In this document: one piece after another, positions 8,218 through 17,168 of the stretch
Layout: each line of letters opens with the position of its first letter
Position numbering within the stretch: position 1 is the stretch's first letter
Origin: Frigidibacter albus
GTDB lineage: Bacteria > Pseudomonadota > Alphaproteobacteria > Rhodobacterales > Rhodobacteraceae
Assembly: GCF_009908165.1 (NCBI RefSeq)
Contig: NZ_JAAAUC010000002.1
Span: forward strand, 248,001 to 312,000
Direction: 5' to 3'
DNA: 64,000 nt
Notes under the pieces: model-generated
What the model was told of the DNA's origin: nothing
What the model saw: only the letters and a program-made list of their open reading frames with translations
Databases searched by the model: none
Made by a program: the position numbers and the translations under genes

Positions 8218-9434
8218 TGCAGCACGCCCGCGGCGCGGGCGGCAGCGGCAACCTTCTCCAGATCATCGGGTGAGGCGGCAAAGATATCCTGCGCCTCGTT
8301 CCAGATCGCCGAGGCGCGCTCGGTCTCGCCCAGAACCCCCAATGCCCCGATCAGCCGCGCCCAGTCGTCCGAGGTGCCGCCCTCACCGGCAAGCCGGGCG
8401 TTCAGCCCCTCGACCATGCCGCGGATCATCACCTCGCGGTCCTCGGGGGTCATGTCCGCCGCCGCCTGCATGTCGTCCTCGCTCGGCCCGCGGCTCTCGG
8501 CCGAGGGCGGCGTGTAGCCTTCCTCGCCCGCCAGCCAGGCCAGCTCGGCAATCGAGGCCCGGATCGGCGGCATCCAGGGCGCATCCTCCGGCCCCTCTTC
8601 CAGCAGCCCGCGCCAGACGGTGAAGGTGCGGTCCGGCCGCCCCGCCTGCGCCAGCATCAGCCCCAGGAAATAGCGCGCAGAGCCATTGGCAGGGTCCAGC
8701 TCCAGCGCCCGCGCCAGCACCGCCTCGGCCTCGGGGCTGACCACGCCGCCCGCCGCCAGGATCATCAGCTCCGCCAGCGCGGCATGGTCCTCGCCGCTCG
8801 CCGCATCGCCCTTCAGCGCGATCAGCCGGCGCTGCGCTTCCCAGGCGGCGCGGTAATTGCCGACCGCCGCCTCGTTGCGCGCCAAGAGCTCCAGCCCCTC
8901 GGTATCGTTGGGCCGCGACGCCACCGCGCTGCGCAGCTTGTCCATCAGCTCCGCCATCCGCGGATCGGCCGGGGGGGCAGGGGCCATGTTCAGCGCTGCC
9001 GTCTCCTCGGCCTCGTCCTGCGGCAGCCGGGCGGCATAGACCTCTTCGGACATCGCCACCCGCCGCGCCAGCGGCAGGTCGCCATACCCCGGCGCGCCGA
9101 GGCTCTGGTACACGAAGAACGACCCCGCCAGCACCAGCGCCCCGAACACCGCCACAACATAGGGCCCGGGGCCGGAAGCACGCGCCGGGGCCGCCGCCGC
9201 CTGCCGGTCGGCCTCCAGAATCCGCCGCGAAATCTCGGCCTTCGCGCGCTCCGCATCCTCCGGCGCCAGCACGCCGCGGGCCAGATCGCGGTCCAGCTCG
9301 GCCAATTGGTCGCGGAACACCCGCAGGTCATAGGCGGCAGCCGGCGCATCGGCGCCGCGGCCGCGCATATAGGCGCGCGCCAGATACAGCGCCACGGCAA
9401 GGGCCAACGCGATGGTCAGGGTCCAGAACAGCAT
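8214..9434 (-). CDS. ccmI: cytochrome c biogenesis protein CcmI
   Basis: This 406-aa protein has an N-terminal membrane helix ([20 protein letters not shown]), a coiled-coil-prone cytoplasmic loop ([25 protein letters not shown]), a second helix near residues 90-110, and a periplasmic TPR-rich domain ([23 protein letters not shown]). CcmI presents apocytochrome c to the haem lyase complex. The ATG at 9434 follows GGAGG by 4 bases. It is the first gene of the operon with ruvX and DUF1289. The other ccm genes of this window are at 31.7-34.5 kb, so the system is split. Confidence 0.93.
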   Translation of the reverse strand: MLFWTLTIALALAVALYLARAYMRGRGADAPAAAYDLRVFRDQLAELDRDLARGVLAPEDAERAKAEISRRILEADRQAAAAPARASGPGPYVVAVFGALVLAGSFFVYQSLGAPGYGDLPLARRVAMSEEVYAARLPQDEAEETAALNMAPAPPADPRMAELMDKLRSAVASRPNDTEGLELLARNEAAVGNYRAAWEAQRRLIALKGDAASGEDHAALAELMILAAGGVVSPEAEAVLARALELDPANGSARYFLGLMLAQAGRPDRTFTVWRGLLEEGPEDAPWMPPIRASIAELAWLAGEEGYTPPSAESRGPSEDDMQAAADMTPEDREVMIRGMVEGLNARLAGEGGTSDDWARLIGALGVLGETERASAIWNEAQDIFAASPDDLEKVAAAARAAGVLQ

Positions 9435-9671
9435 GTTTCCTCCGCAGGTCTGCCTCCATGTAGGGCCAAGCGGCCCCGCACAAAAGCCCGAACTGCCGCA
9501 GCGCCCCGCCGCATTGCGCGCGTTCTGTCGCAGCCCCGCCGCACAGCCATGTCGGTTTCTTCCCGATTGCGCCGCTTGCCGCGCTGCCGCACTGATGAGG
9601 GCGGGCGATGAAGCGGGCAGGGCGCCCCGCAAGGGTGGCCCGCAGATTCGGCCGGGCAGAAGGGGCAGCAC

Positions 9672-10919
9672 ATGACGCGATATTCGGTTTTCGCCGTGGC
9701 ACGCGAGGCGCTGCGCTGGCATTCGGGGTGGGAGCGAGCGTGGAAAAGCCCCGCCCCCAAGAAGAAATACGACGTGGTCATCGTCGGCGCCGGCGGCCAC
9801 GGCCTCGCCACCGCCTATTACCTCGGCAAGAACCACGGCATCCGCAATGTCGCGGTGATCGAGAAGGGCTGGCTCGGGGGCGGCAATACCGGGCGCAACA
9901 CCACCATCATCCGCTCCAACTACCTGCAGGACCCCTCGGCCGCGATCTACGAAAAGGCCCGTAGCCTCTACGAAAACCTCAGCCAGGACCTCAACTACAA
10001 CGTCATGTTCAGCCCCCGCGGCCTCTTGATGCTGGCGCAGACCCACCATGAGGTCCGCGGCTACCGCCGCACCGTCTATGCCAACAACCTGCAGGGCGTC
10101 ACCACCGAATGGATCGAGCCCGCCAAGGTCAAGGAGCTGGTGCCGATCATGAATATCGAGGGCCCCCGCTACCCGGTCCTCGGCGCGCTCTACCAGGCCC
10201 GCGGCGGCACCGCCCGCCACGACGCGGTGGCGTGGGGCTATGCCCGCGCCTGCTCGGCGATGGGCATGGATATCATCCAACAGTGCGAAGTCACCGGCGT
10301 TCGCACCCTGAACGGCCAGGTGCAGGGCATCGACACCACCCGCGGCGCCATCGACTGCGCCAAGCTCGCCATCGTCGTCGCGGGGCACTCCTCGGTGCTG
10401 GCCGAAATGTCCGGCTTCCGCCTGCCGATCGAATCGATGGCGCTGCAGGCCCTCGTCTCCGAACCGATCAAGCCCTGCATGGATGTCGTCGTCATGGCCA
10501 ACACCGTGCATGGCTACATGAGCCAGTCCGACAAGGGCGAGATGGTGATCGGCGGCGGCACCGACGGCTTCAACAACTACACGCAGCGCGGATCGTGGCA
10601 GCATGTCGAGGAAACCACCCGCGCCCTGATCGAGACCTTCCCGATGCTCAGCCGCCTCAAGATGCTGCGGCAATGGGGCGGCATCGTCGACATGACCGGC
10701 GACCGCTCGCCGATCCTGTCGAAAACCTCCGTCGGCGGCATCTTCGTCAATTGCGGCTGGGGCACCGGCGGCTTCAAGGCCATCCCCGGCTCCGGCTGGG
10801 CCATGGCGGAGCTCGTCGCCAAGGGCGAGCCCGGGCCCCTCGCCGCCGAGTTCGGCCTCGACCGCTTCAAGGAAGGCCGCTTCATCGACGAAAGCGTCGC
10901 GGCCGGGGTGGCGCATTGA
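9672..10919 (+). CDS. soxB: sarcosine oxidase beta subunit
   Basis: This 415-aa FAD-dependent amine oxidase is the catalytic subunit of heterotetrameric sarcosine oxidase. That enzyme demethylates sarcosine to glycine, feeding the one-carbon unit to tetrahydrofolate. The dinucleotide-binding motif VVIVGAGGHG lies near residues 36-45. The family's covalent-FMN histidine is probably the His in GGTARHDAV near residue 183. A C-terminal NCGWGTGGFKAIPGSG matches the family. The ATG at 9672 follows AAGGGG. The stop overlaps a downstream ATG (TGATG at 10917-10921), as if a coupled gene once followed. soxD now starts 397 bp later. Confidence 0.95.
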   Translation: MTRYSVFAVAREALRWHSGWERAWKSPAPKKKYDVVIVGAGGHGLATAYYLGKNHGIRNVAVIEKGWLGGGNTGRNTTIIRSNYLQDPSAAIYEKARSLYENLSQDLNYNVMFSPRGLLMLAQTHHEVRGYRRTVYANNLQGVTTEWIEPAKVKELVPIMNIEGPRYPVLGALYQARGGTARHDAVAWGYARACSAMGMDIIQQCEVTGVRTLNGQVQGIDTTRGAIDCAKLAIVVAGHSSVLAEMSGFRLPIESMALQALVSEPIKPCMDVVVMANTVHGYMSQSDKGEMVIGGGTDGFNNYTQRGSWQHVEETTRALIETFPMLSRLKMLRQWGGIVDMTGDRSPILSKTSVGGIFVNCGWGTGGFKAIPGSGWAMAELVAKGEPGPLAAEFGLDRFKEGRFIDESVAAGVAH

Positions 10920-10936
10920 TGGCCTCGGGGCTCACT

Positions 10937-11128
10937 TCACCGCTTCTTTCGACGTCGGGGGCGTTGTCGTTCCCACTCAAACTGCGTCTGCAACTCCGTC
11001 ATTGCGACGACGTCATCGCTCGCAACGCCGTCGTCGTCGCAGCGATCAAACGCACGCCGCGCCAAGGTTCGCGTCTCCTCGTCTCGGTGGTAACGCGCCC
11101 ATACCTCAATGCTCTGCAAATGCTTCAT
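10937..11128 (-). CDS. hypothetical small charged protein inside the sox operon (opposite strand)
   Basis: A 63-codon frame runs against soxB and soxD in the gap between them. The ATG at 11128 has only a weak purine run (GGACCGAGCG) upstream. The product begins MKHLQSIEVWARYHRDEE, is rich in charged residues and predicted helix, and ends in the basic tail RPRRRKKR. The bases here look less GC-rich and less third-position-biased than the sox genes, and codon use is unlike its neighbours. I do not recognise a family. It may be a real small gene brought in with an insertion, or a chance frame. The same frame stays open upstream to 11254, but that part runs into the palindromic repeat. Confidence 0.4.
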   Translation of the reverse strand: MKHLQSIEVWARYHRDEETRTLARRAFDRCDDDGVASDDVVAMTELQTQFEWERQRPRRRKKR

Positions 11129-11240
11129 TCGCTCGGTCCTGTTTTGTTCGACTTGCGAACCAGTCTGAGCGCTGCGTCGGGATCGAGAGATGCACGCAGT
11201 AAAACAAGGCGTTTTGTGGCGTTCTGGCCCTCCTTCCCCC

Positions 11241-11294
11241 TTTGCCTTTTCCAAATATCCCGCGGGGGTCCGGGGGCGCGAAGCCCCCGGCGCC
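11241..11294 (+). repeat. REP-like palindromic repeat, copy 2
   Basis: TTTGCCTTTTCCAAATATCC is followed by the hairpin CCGGGGGC-GCGAA-GCCCCCGG. It ends 22 bases before the soxD ATG, inside what is normally a compact operon. Confidence 0.8.
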
Positions 11295-11316
11295 TGCCAC
11301 AGACAGGCCCTCTGAC

Positions 11317-11640
11317 ATGCTGACCCTCACCTGCCCCCATTGCGGCATCCGTGCCGAGGAAACCGAGCTCTCCCCCGGCGGCGAGGCGCATCTGAAGCGC
11401 TACGGCCCCGGTGACAGCGACGAGCAGTTCGAGGCCTACATGTTCGCGCGGAAAAACCCCAAGGGCGTGCATTTCGAGCGCTGGCGCCATGCCTATGGCT
11501 GCGGCAAGTGGTTCCTCGCCGCCCGCTGCACCGCCACTCTCGAGGTGTTCGGCACCTATCCGGCGCAGGTCTCGGCCCCGCCCGAGCCTATCATCGAGGC
11601 AATCCGGGCCCGCCGGCCCGGCTGGGAGGCAGGACAATGA
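11317..11640 (+). CDS. soxD: sarcosine oxidase delta subunit
   Basis: The 107-aa product is the small zinc-binding subunit of heterotetrameric sarcosine oxidase. Zinc ligands are visible as Cys6 and Cys9 (CPHC), His58 and Cys62 (HAYGC). Conserved ARKNPKG and GCGKWF segments match the family. The start ATG at 11317 was chosen over an upstream in-frame codon at 11242 because that extension would translate the palindromic repeat. The stop overlaps the soxA ATG (11637-11640), so soxD and soxA are coupled. Confidence 0.95.
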   Translation: MLTLTCPHCGIRAEETELSPGGEAHLKRYGPGDSDEQFEAYMFARKNPKGVHFERWRHAYGCGKWFLAARCTATLEVFGTYPAQVSAPPEPIIEAIRARRPGWEAGQ

Positions 11641-14618
11641 GCGCGCGTCTCTCTCGCGGCGGGCGGCTGATCGACCGCCGCGCCCCGGTCACCTTCCGCT
11701 TCGACGGCAAGCCGATGACCGGCTTTGCCGGCGACACGCTGGCGGCGTCCTTGCTGGCCAATGACCAGATGCTGGTCGGGCGCAGCTTCAAGTATCACCG
11801 CCCGCGCGGCATCGTCGCCTCGGGCGCGGAGGAGCCGAATGCGCTGGTCGGCCTCGGCCAGGGCCCGCGCTTCGAGCCGAACCAGCGGGTGACCACCACC
11901 GAAACCTTCGAGGGGCTGACGGCGATCAGCCAGAACCACTGGCCGAGCCTCGATTACGATATCGGCGCGGTGAACGGGTACCTGTCGCGTTTCCTGCCGG
12001 CGGGCTTCTACTACAAGATGTTCCTCTGGCCGCGGCCGTTCTGGAAGCATGTGTATGAACCCTTCATCCGCCAGTCCGCCGGCCTCGGCAAGGTGCCGCA
12101 GGAGGCCGATGCCGACCGCTACGAGCAGGCCTATGCCTTCGCCGATCTGGTGGTGGCGGGCGGCGGCATTGCCGGGCTGACGGCAGCGCTGACCGCGGCG
12201 CGCGCCGGCAAGCGGGTGATCCTTCTGGAACAGACCGCACATTGGGGCGGGCGGGCGCCGGTGGATGGCGACGAAATCGACGGGATGGCGGCGGATCTTT
12301 GGGTGAAGAACGCCGTGCAAGCCCTTGAAGGCATGGCGAATGTCACGATGCGCCTGCGCACGATGGTGTCGGGCCTCTACGACCACGGCTATGCGCTGGC
12401 CTATGAGCGTGTCGCCGACCACACCCCCGGCGACGGTCGGCCTCGCCACCGGCTGTGGCGGATCCGGGCGGGCAAGGTCATCGCCGCGACGGGGGCCATC
12501 GAGCGGCCGCTGTCCTTTGCCGGCAACGATATTCCGGGTGTGATGCTGGCCGCGGCGGTGCGCGACTTCGTGGTGAACTGGGCCGTCAGCCCCGGCGACC
12601 GCAGCGTGGTCGTCACCAACAACGACGACGCCTATCGCACCGCGCTGGCGCTGGCCGATGCCGGGCTGGTTGTGGCTGCCGTCATCGACGCGCGGCCCTC
12701 GGTCACGGGCGATCTGCCCGCACAGGTCCGCGCCCGCGGCATCCGCGTGCTCGAAGGCCGCGGCATTGCCAAGGTCAAGGGCGCCAAGCGCGTCACCGGC
12801 GTTGCGATCTGCGCGCAGCAGGGCGAGGGCGCCGTGCTGGAGGAAATCGCCTGCGACGTGGTGGCGATGTCGGGCGGCTGGTCGCCGGTGGTGCACCTCT
12901 GGAGCCATTGCGGCGGCAAGCTGATCTGGGACGCGGACGCCTCGATGTTCCGCCCCGACGCCGCCCGCCCGCCGACCGGCGATGCCGGGCAACCGATGGC
13001 AGCGACCGCCGGTGCCGCCTCGGGCGCGCTGCAGACGGCGGCGGTGCTGGCCGACGCCCATGCCGCGGCGGGCGGCGAGGGGCTGGCGCCGCAGGCGACA
13101 GGCCCGGCCGAGGCGCCGATGCTGCCGGTGTGGATCATGCCGCAAGGGGCTGGAATCGCTCTGAAATCCAAGATGTGGCTGGATTACCAGAACGACGTGA
13201 AAGTCTCCGACGTGCAACTCGCCGCGCGCGAGGGGTATGAGAGTGTGGAGCATACCAAGCGTTACACCACGCTCGGCATGGCAACAGATCAGGGAAAGCT
13301 TAGCAATATCAATGGCCTCGCGGTACTTTCTCATGCATTGCATCAAGAGATCCCCGCAACCGGCACCACCACCTTCCGCCCGCCCTATACGCCGATCAGC
13401 CTCGGCTCCATCGGCGGCGAGGCGCGGGGCGAGATCTTCCAGCCGCTGCGCCAGACGCCGATGCACGACTGGCATTCGGCGCAGGGCGCCTATTGGGAGC
13501 CGGTGGGCCAATGGCGCCGCCCCTATTGCTACAAGCGCAGCGGCGAGACGGCGCATGAGGCGGTCAACCGCGAGGTCATCAACACCCGCAGCAATATCGG
13601 GCTGCTCGATGCCTCGACCCTCGGCAAGATCCTGGTGAAGGGCGCCGATGCCGGGCGGTTCCTCGACATGCTTTATACCGGCGTGATGTCGACGCTGCCG
13701 GTGGGCAAGTGCCGCTATGGGCTGATGTGCAACGACAATGGCTTTTTGATCGACGATGGCGTCGTGGTGCGGATGTCGGAAGACAGCTGGCTCTGCCACA
13801 CGACGACGGGGGGCGCCGACCGGATCCATGCGCATATGGAAGACTGGCTGCAATGCGAGTGGTGGGACTGGAAGGTCCATACCGCCAACCTGACCGAGCA
13901 ATATGCGCAGGTCGCCATCGTCGGCCCCAAGGCCCGGATGCTGCTGGAAAAACTCGGCGGCATGGATGTCAGCCGCGAGGCGCTGCCGTTCATGACCTAT
14001 GCGGAGGGCACGCTTGGCGGCTTCCGCGCGCGGGTGTTCCGCATCAGCTTCTCGGGCGAGCTGAGCTATGAGGTTGCGGTGCCGGCCTCGGAGGGCCTTG
14101 CCTTCTGGGAGGCTTGCGTGGCCGCGGGCGCCGAGTTCGGGGCGATGCCCTACGGCACCGAGGCGCTGCATGTGCTGCGCGCCGAGAAGGGCTTCATCAT
14201 GATCGGCGATGAAACCGACGGCACGGTGATCCCGCAGGATCTGGGCCTTGGCTGGGCGATTTCCAAGAAGAAGGCTGACTATCTGGGCAAGCGCGCGCAG
14301 GAGCGCAGCCATATGGCCGACCCGAACCGCTGGAAGCTGGTGGGGCTGGAAACGCTGGACGGATCGGTGCTGCCCGATGGCGCGCTGGCGGTGGCCGAGG
14401 GCGTCAACGCCAATGGCCAGCAGAGGACGCAGGGGCGCGTCACCTCGACCTATCACTCGCCGGTGCTGAAGAAGGGCATTGCCATGGGGCTGGTACTGAA
14501 CGGGCCAGGCCGGATGGGCGAGGTGCTGGACTTCCCGGTGGATGACGGGAAGGTCGTGCAGGCGCGGATCGTGGATCAGGTCTTCTACGACAAGGACGGG
14601 GAGAAGCAGAATGTCTAA
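11637..14618 (+). CDS. soxA: sarcosine oxidase alpha subunit
   Basis: At 993 aa this matches the usual alpha subunit length of about 1000. Residues 1 to about 100 are a 2Fe-2S-ferredoxin-like domain. A pyridine-nucleotide disulfide oxidoreductase fold starts at VVAGGGIAGL (about residues 171-180). A C-terminal aminomethyltransferase (GcvT) domain, about residues 600-990, binds tetrahydrofolate and accepts formaldehyde. The subunit contributes NAD and folate sites to the enzyme. The ATG at 11637 is inside the soxD stop; the much longer upstream frame is a shadow. soxG begins 8 bases before its stop. Confidence 0.95.
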   Translation: MSARLSRGGRLIDRRAPVTFRFDGKPMTGFAGDTLAASLLANDQMLVGRSFKYHRPRGIVASGAEEPNALVGLGQGPRFEPNQRVTTTETFEGLTAISQNHWPSLDYDIGAVNGYLSRFLPAGFYYKMFLWPRPFWKHVYEPFIRQSAGLGKVPQEADADRYEQAYAFADLVVAGGGIAGLTAALTAARAGKRVILLEQTAHWGGRAPVDGDEIDGMAADLWVKNAVQALEGMANVTMRLRTMVSGLYDHGYALAYERVADHTPGDGRPRHRLWRIRAGKVIAATGAIERPLSFAGNDIPGVMLAAAVRDFVVNWAVSPGDRSVVVTNNDDAYRTALALADAGLVVAAVIDARPSVTGDLPAQVRARGIRVLEGRGIAKVKGAKRVTGVAICAQQGEGAVLEEIACDVVAMSGGWSPVVHLWSHCGGKLIWDADASMFRPDAARPPTGDAGQPMAATAGAASGALQTAAVLADAHAAAGGEGLAPQATGPAEAPMLPVWIMPQGAGIALKSKMWLDYQNDVKVSDVQLAAREGYESVEHTKRYTTLGMATDQGKLSNINGLAVLSHALHQEIPATGTTTFRPPYTPISLGSIGGEARGEIFQPLRQTPMHDWHSAQGAYWEPVGQWRRPYCYKRSGETAHEAVNREVINTRSNIGLLDASTLGKILVKGADAGRFLDMLYTGVMSTLPVGKCRYGLMCNDNGFLIDDGVVVRMSEDSWLCHTTTGGADRIHAHMEDWLQCEWWDWKVHTANLTEQYAQVAIVGPKARMLLEKLGGMDVSREALPFMTYAEGTLGGFRARVFRISFSGELSYEVAVPASEGLAFWEACVAAGAEFGAMPYGTEALHVLRAEKGFIMIGDETDGTVIPQDLGLGWAISKKKADYLGKRAQERSHMADPNRWKLVGLETLDGSVLPDGALAVAEGVNANGQQRTQGRVTSTYHSPVLKKGIAMGLVLNGPGRMGEVLDFPVDDGKVVQARIVDQVFYDKDGEKQNV

Positions 14619-15171
14619 TGCTGTCAGTGCCCTTGCGGGGCGAAGCTACAGTGGTTTCTCAACTGTGCGCGAGGCAGGACTGGTCGGCATGGTCACCCTG
14701 CGCGGTGACTTGGAGTCCCCCGAACTGGCGGTTGCGGTTCTGGCGGCGACCGGCTGCGCAGTGCCGGCGCAGCGGCGGCGCACCGTGGCGGGTGACTGGT
14801 CCGTCTGCTGGATGTCGCCGGATGAGCTGCTGCTTGTTGGCCCCTATGCCTCGGCGCCGGGGCTGGTGGATCAGCTGACGGCGGCGCTGGCGGGGCAGCA
14901 TGCACTGGCGGTCGATGTGTCGGATGCGCGGGCGAGTTTCCGGGTCAGCGGCCCGAAGGCGGCCGAGGTGCTGATGAAGCTCTGCCCGGTGGATTTCTCC
15001 GCGCTGGAGGCGGATGAAGTGCGCCGCACAAGGCTGGCCCAGATCGCCGCCGCGCTGTGGACATCGGGGCCGGAGGAATACAGCCTTGTCTGCTTCCGCT
15101 CGGTCGCCAGCTATGCCTTTGGGGTGCTGGAAAACGCCGCGCGGCCGGGGTCGGAGCTGTTCTCGGGGTAG
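14611..15171 (+). CDS. soxG: sarcosine oxidase gamma subunit
   Basis: This 186-aa protein has the GcvT-like fold of the gamma subunit. Visible stretches are WMSPDELLLVGP, VDVSDARASFRVSGPKAAEVLMKLCP and SYAFGVLENA. It completes the soxBDAG set and holds the alpha and beta subunits together. The ATG at 14611 overlaps the soxA stop by 8 bases and follows GGGGAGAAG. No glyA, folD or purU partner follows; the next gene is sodB with its own promoter. Confidence 0.93.
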   Translation: MSNAVSALAGRSYSGFSTVREAGLVGMVTLRGDLESPELAVAVLAATGCAVPAQRRRTVAGDWSVCWMSPDELLLVGPYASAPGLVDQLTAALAGQHALAVDVSDARASFRVSGPKAAEVLMKLCPVDFSALEADEVRRTRLAQIAAALWTSGPEEYSLVCFRSVASYAFGVLENAARPGSELFSG

Positions 15172-15212
15172 GCGGCAAGGGGCGCAGAGCGGAGTTTTCA
15201 GGCGCTCTGCCC

Positions 15213-15243
15213 TTGACCTCGCGGCGGCGGGTGCCTCTATAGA
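15213..15243 (+). promoter_or_regulatory. candidate sigma-70 promoter of sodB
   Basis: TTGACC at 15213-15218 and TCTATAGA at 15236-15243 give a 17-19 base spacer depending on the register chosen. The site lies 35 bases upstream of the sodB ATG in a short gap after soxG. Confidence 0.5.
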
Positions 15244-15277
15244 CCTTAACACTCCCCCGCGCGAAAGGACCGACCAG

Positions 15278-15877
15278 ATGGCTTTCACCCTTCCCGATCT
15301 TCCCTATGCCCATGATGCGCTGGCATCGCTTGGCATGTCCAAAGAGACGCTGGAATACCACCACGACATCCACCACAAGGCCTATGTCGACAACGGCAAC
15401 AAGCTGATCGCCGGCACCGAATGGGAGGGCAAGACGGTCGAGGAGATCGTCAAGGGCACCTACCAGAAGGGCGCCGTGGCGCAGAACGGCATCTTCAACA
15501 ATGCCAGCCAGCACTGGAACCACGCCCAGTTCTGGGAGATGATGGGCCCGGGCGAAACCGGGATGCCCGGCGATCTTGAAGCTGCGCTGACCGAGGCCTT
15601 CGGGTCGGTCGCCAAGTTCAAGGAAGACTTCGCCGCCGCCGGCGCGGGCCAGTTCGGGTCGGGTTGGGCCTGGCTGGTCAAGGATGCCGATGGCAGCCTG
15701 AAGATCACCAAGACCGAGAATGGCGTGAACCCGCTGTGCTTTGGCCAGACCGCGCTGCTTGGCTGCGATGTGTGGGAGCATTCCTATTACATCGACTTCC
15801 GCAACAAGCGTCCGGCTTACCTCACCAACTTCCTCGACAAGCTGGTGAACTGGGAAAACGTCGCCTCGCGCATGTAA
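15278..15877 (+). CDS. sodB: superoxide dismutase, Fe type
   Basis: This 199-aa enzyme converts superoxide to hydrogen peroxide and oxygen in the cytosol (no signal peptide). Metal ligands are His28, His82, Asp164 and His168 (DVWEH). Gln78 in NNASQHWNH is at the position where iron enzymes carry the outer-sphere glutamine, so Fe is more likely than Mn. The ATG at 15278 follows AAAGGA. It is a single-gene unit with a promoter in front and a strong terminator behind. Confidence 0.93.
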   Translation: MAFTLPDLPYAHDALASLGMSKETLEYHHDIHHKAYVDNGNKLIAGTEWEGKTVEEIVKGTYQKGAVAQNGIFNNASQHWNHAQFWEMMGPGETGMPGDLEAALTEAFGSVAKFKEDFAAAGAGQFGSGWAWLVKDADGSLKITKTENGVNPLCFGQTALLGCDVWEHSYYIDFRNKRPAYLTNFLDKLVNWENVASRM

Positions 15878-15899
15878 GCGCACTGACGGAATTTGTAGA

Positions 15900-15925
15900 A
15901 AGGCCCGCCGTTTGGCGGGCCTTTT
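15900..15925 (+). terminator. intrinsic terminator of sodB
   Basis: AAGGCCCGCC and GGCGGGCCTT pair perfectly (10 bp) around GTTT and are followed by TT. It starts 22 bases after the sodB stop. Confidence 0.9.
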
Positions 15926-16030
15926 GCGTTCGCTTTGCGGATTTTTGCCGAAGGCCGGGCAGGGGCGAAAAACATCCCTACATCAAAGGGGTGCCGCGTG
16001 TTGGCGGCGCCCTGCAAACGGAGGATCGTG

Positions 16031-16486
16031 ATGCTGTTTCTGACAACCGGAACCTGGGTGGTGGTGGCGGACGGCGCCAAGGCGCTGCTGCTGGAGAATA
16101 CCGGCACGGCCGAGGCGCCGCAGCTGCGCGTGGCGGGCAAGGCGGCCATCGACAACCCGCCGACGCGCGAGCAGGGCACCGATCAGCCGGGGCGCAGGGA
16201 CGGCCCCGGTGGCGCGCCCGGCTCGGCGATGGAGCAGACCGATTTCCACCGGCTGGGGGAAGAGGCGTTTGCGCGTGACCTTGTCGCCGATCTGGAAACA
16301 CGGCTGGCCGCCGGTGAGATGAAGCGGCTGGTGCTGGCGGCGCCGCCGCAGATGCTGGGAAGCCTGAGGGCGGCGATGGGGCCGGCGCTGGCGGGCGCGG
16401 TGATTGCCGAGCTGCCGAAGACGCTGACCGGGCACCCGACGCCGGAGATCGCGAAGATCGTCGCCGATCATCTGGCGGCGAAGTAA
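16031..16486 (+). CDS. host attachment family protein
   Basis: The 151-aa product matches the family annotated as required for attachment to host cells. It begins TWVVVADGAKALLLEN, has an AMEQTDFHRLGEEAFARDLV segment in the middle, and has a RLVLAAPPQMLGSLR block near the end. The fold is related to archaeal release factor/Pelota-like domains; the biochemical role is not known. ATG 16031 follows GGAGG. A longer upstream frame runs into the sodB terminator region and is not supported. Confidence 0.85.
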   Translation: MLFLTTGTWVVVADGAKALLLENTGTAEAPQLRVAGKAAIDNPPTREQGTDQPGRRDGPGGAPGSAMEQTDFHRLGEEAFARDLVADLETRLAAGEMKRLVLAAPPQMLGSLRAAMGPALAGAVIAELPKTLTGHPTPEIAKIVADHLAAK

Positions 16487-16501
16487 CCCCCGGCCTCAGG
16501 C

Positions 16502-17059
16502 TCAGCCGAAGTCGCCGGTCAGGCGGGTTTCAAGCTCATCCAGGCTGGCGACCGGCACCATGTAGCCCGCCAGCGAGCGTTCGGCGAAGCCCTCGGCGAT
16601 GACGGTTTCGGCCATGGCCAGCAGCGGGTTCCAGTAGCCCTCGGTGTTCAGCAGGTAGATCGGTTTGCTGTGCAGGCCGATCTGCCGCCAGGTGACGACC
16701 TCGAACAGCTCGTCGAGCGTGCCGGCGCCGCCCGGCAGCACCACGATCGCGTCGGAGTTCATGTACATGACCTTCTTGCGCTCATGCATCGTCTCGGTGA
16801 TGACGAAGGTGCTGATGTCGCGCTTGCCGACCTCCTTGCCCAGCAGATGCACGGGGATCACCCCGAAGGTCTCGCCCCCCGCGGCCTGCGCCGCCCGCGC
16901 CACCTCGCCCATCAGCCCGACATCGCCCGCGCCATAGACCAGCCGCCAGCCGCGTTCCGCCAGCATCCGCCCCATGCCCTGCGCCGCCGCGGTATAGGCC
17001 GGGCGGGCGCCGGGACGCGAGCCGCAGAAGACGCAGACGGAACGTGTGTATTTCGGCAT
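16502..17059 (-). CDS. LOG family / TIGR00730 Rossmann-fold protein
   Basis: This 185-aa protein shows the LOG nucleotide-phosphoribohydrolase signature PGGAGTLDELFE, and VFCGSRPG at the N-terminus. Characterised members release bases from nucleoside 5'-monophosphates, including cytokinin precursors; many bacterial members act on AMP. It is often misnamed lysine decarboxylase. The ATG at 17059 opens on MPKYTRSVCVFCGS. It is convergent with the host-attachment gene and divergent from the LysM gene. Confidence 0.9.
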   Translation of the reverse strand: MPKYTRSVCVFCGSRPGARPAYTAAAQGMGRMLAERGWRLVYGAGDVGLMGEVARAAQAAGGETFGVIPVHLLGKEVGKRDISTFVITETMHERKKVMYMNSDAIVVLPGGAGTLDELFEVVTWRQIGLHSKPIYLLNTEGYWNPLLAMAETVIAEGFAERSLAGYMVPVASLDELETRLTGDFG

Positions 17060-17168
17060 CGGGCAAGATCCTTGGCGTTGGGCAGGTTGCAGTTGCTTTG
17101 ACCCCTGATACCGGCGTTGCTATGCTCGCTCAAGCGCGCCGGGGGGCCGCTGCAACGGGGATGCGGGA

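Noticed and set aside
10919-11323. Plus-strand frame starting at the soxB stop (TGATG)
   Set aside because: It crosses the palindromic repeat and the opposite-strand ORF and looks unlike any protein. The TGATG may be a relic of a former coupled start, not an active gene.
11556-14456. 966-codon minus-strand frame opposite soxA
   Set aside because: Antisense shadow of a gene whose domains are clear; no start context.
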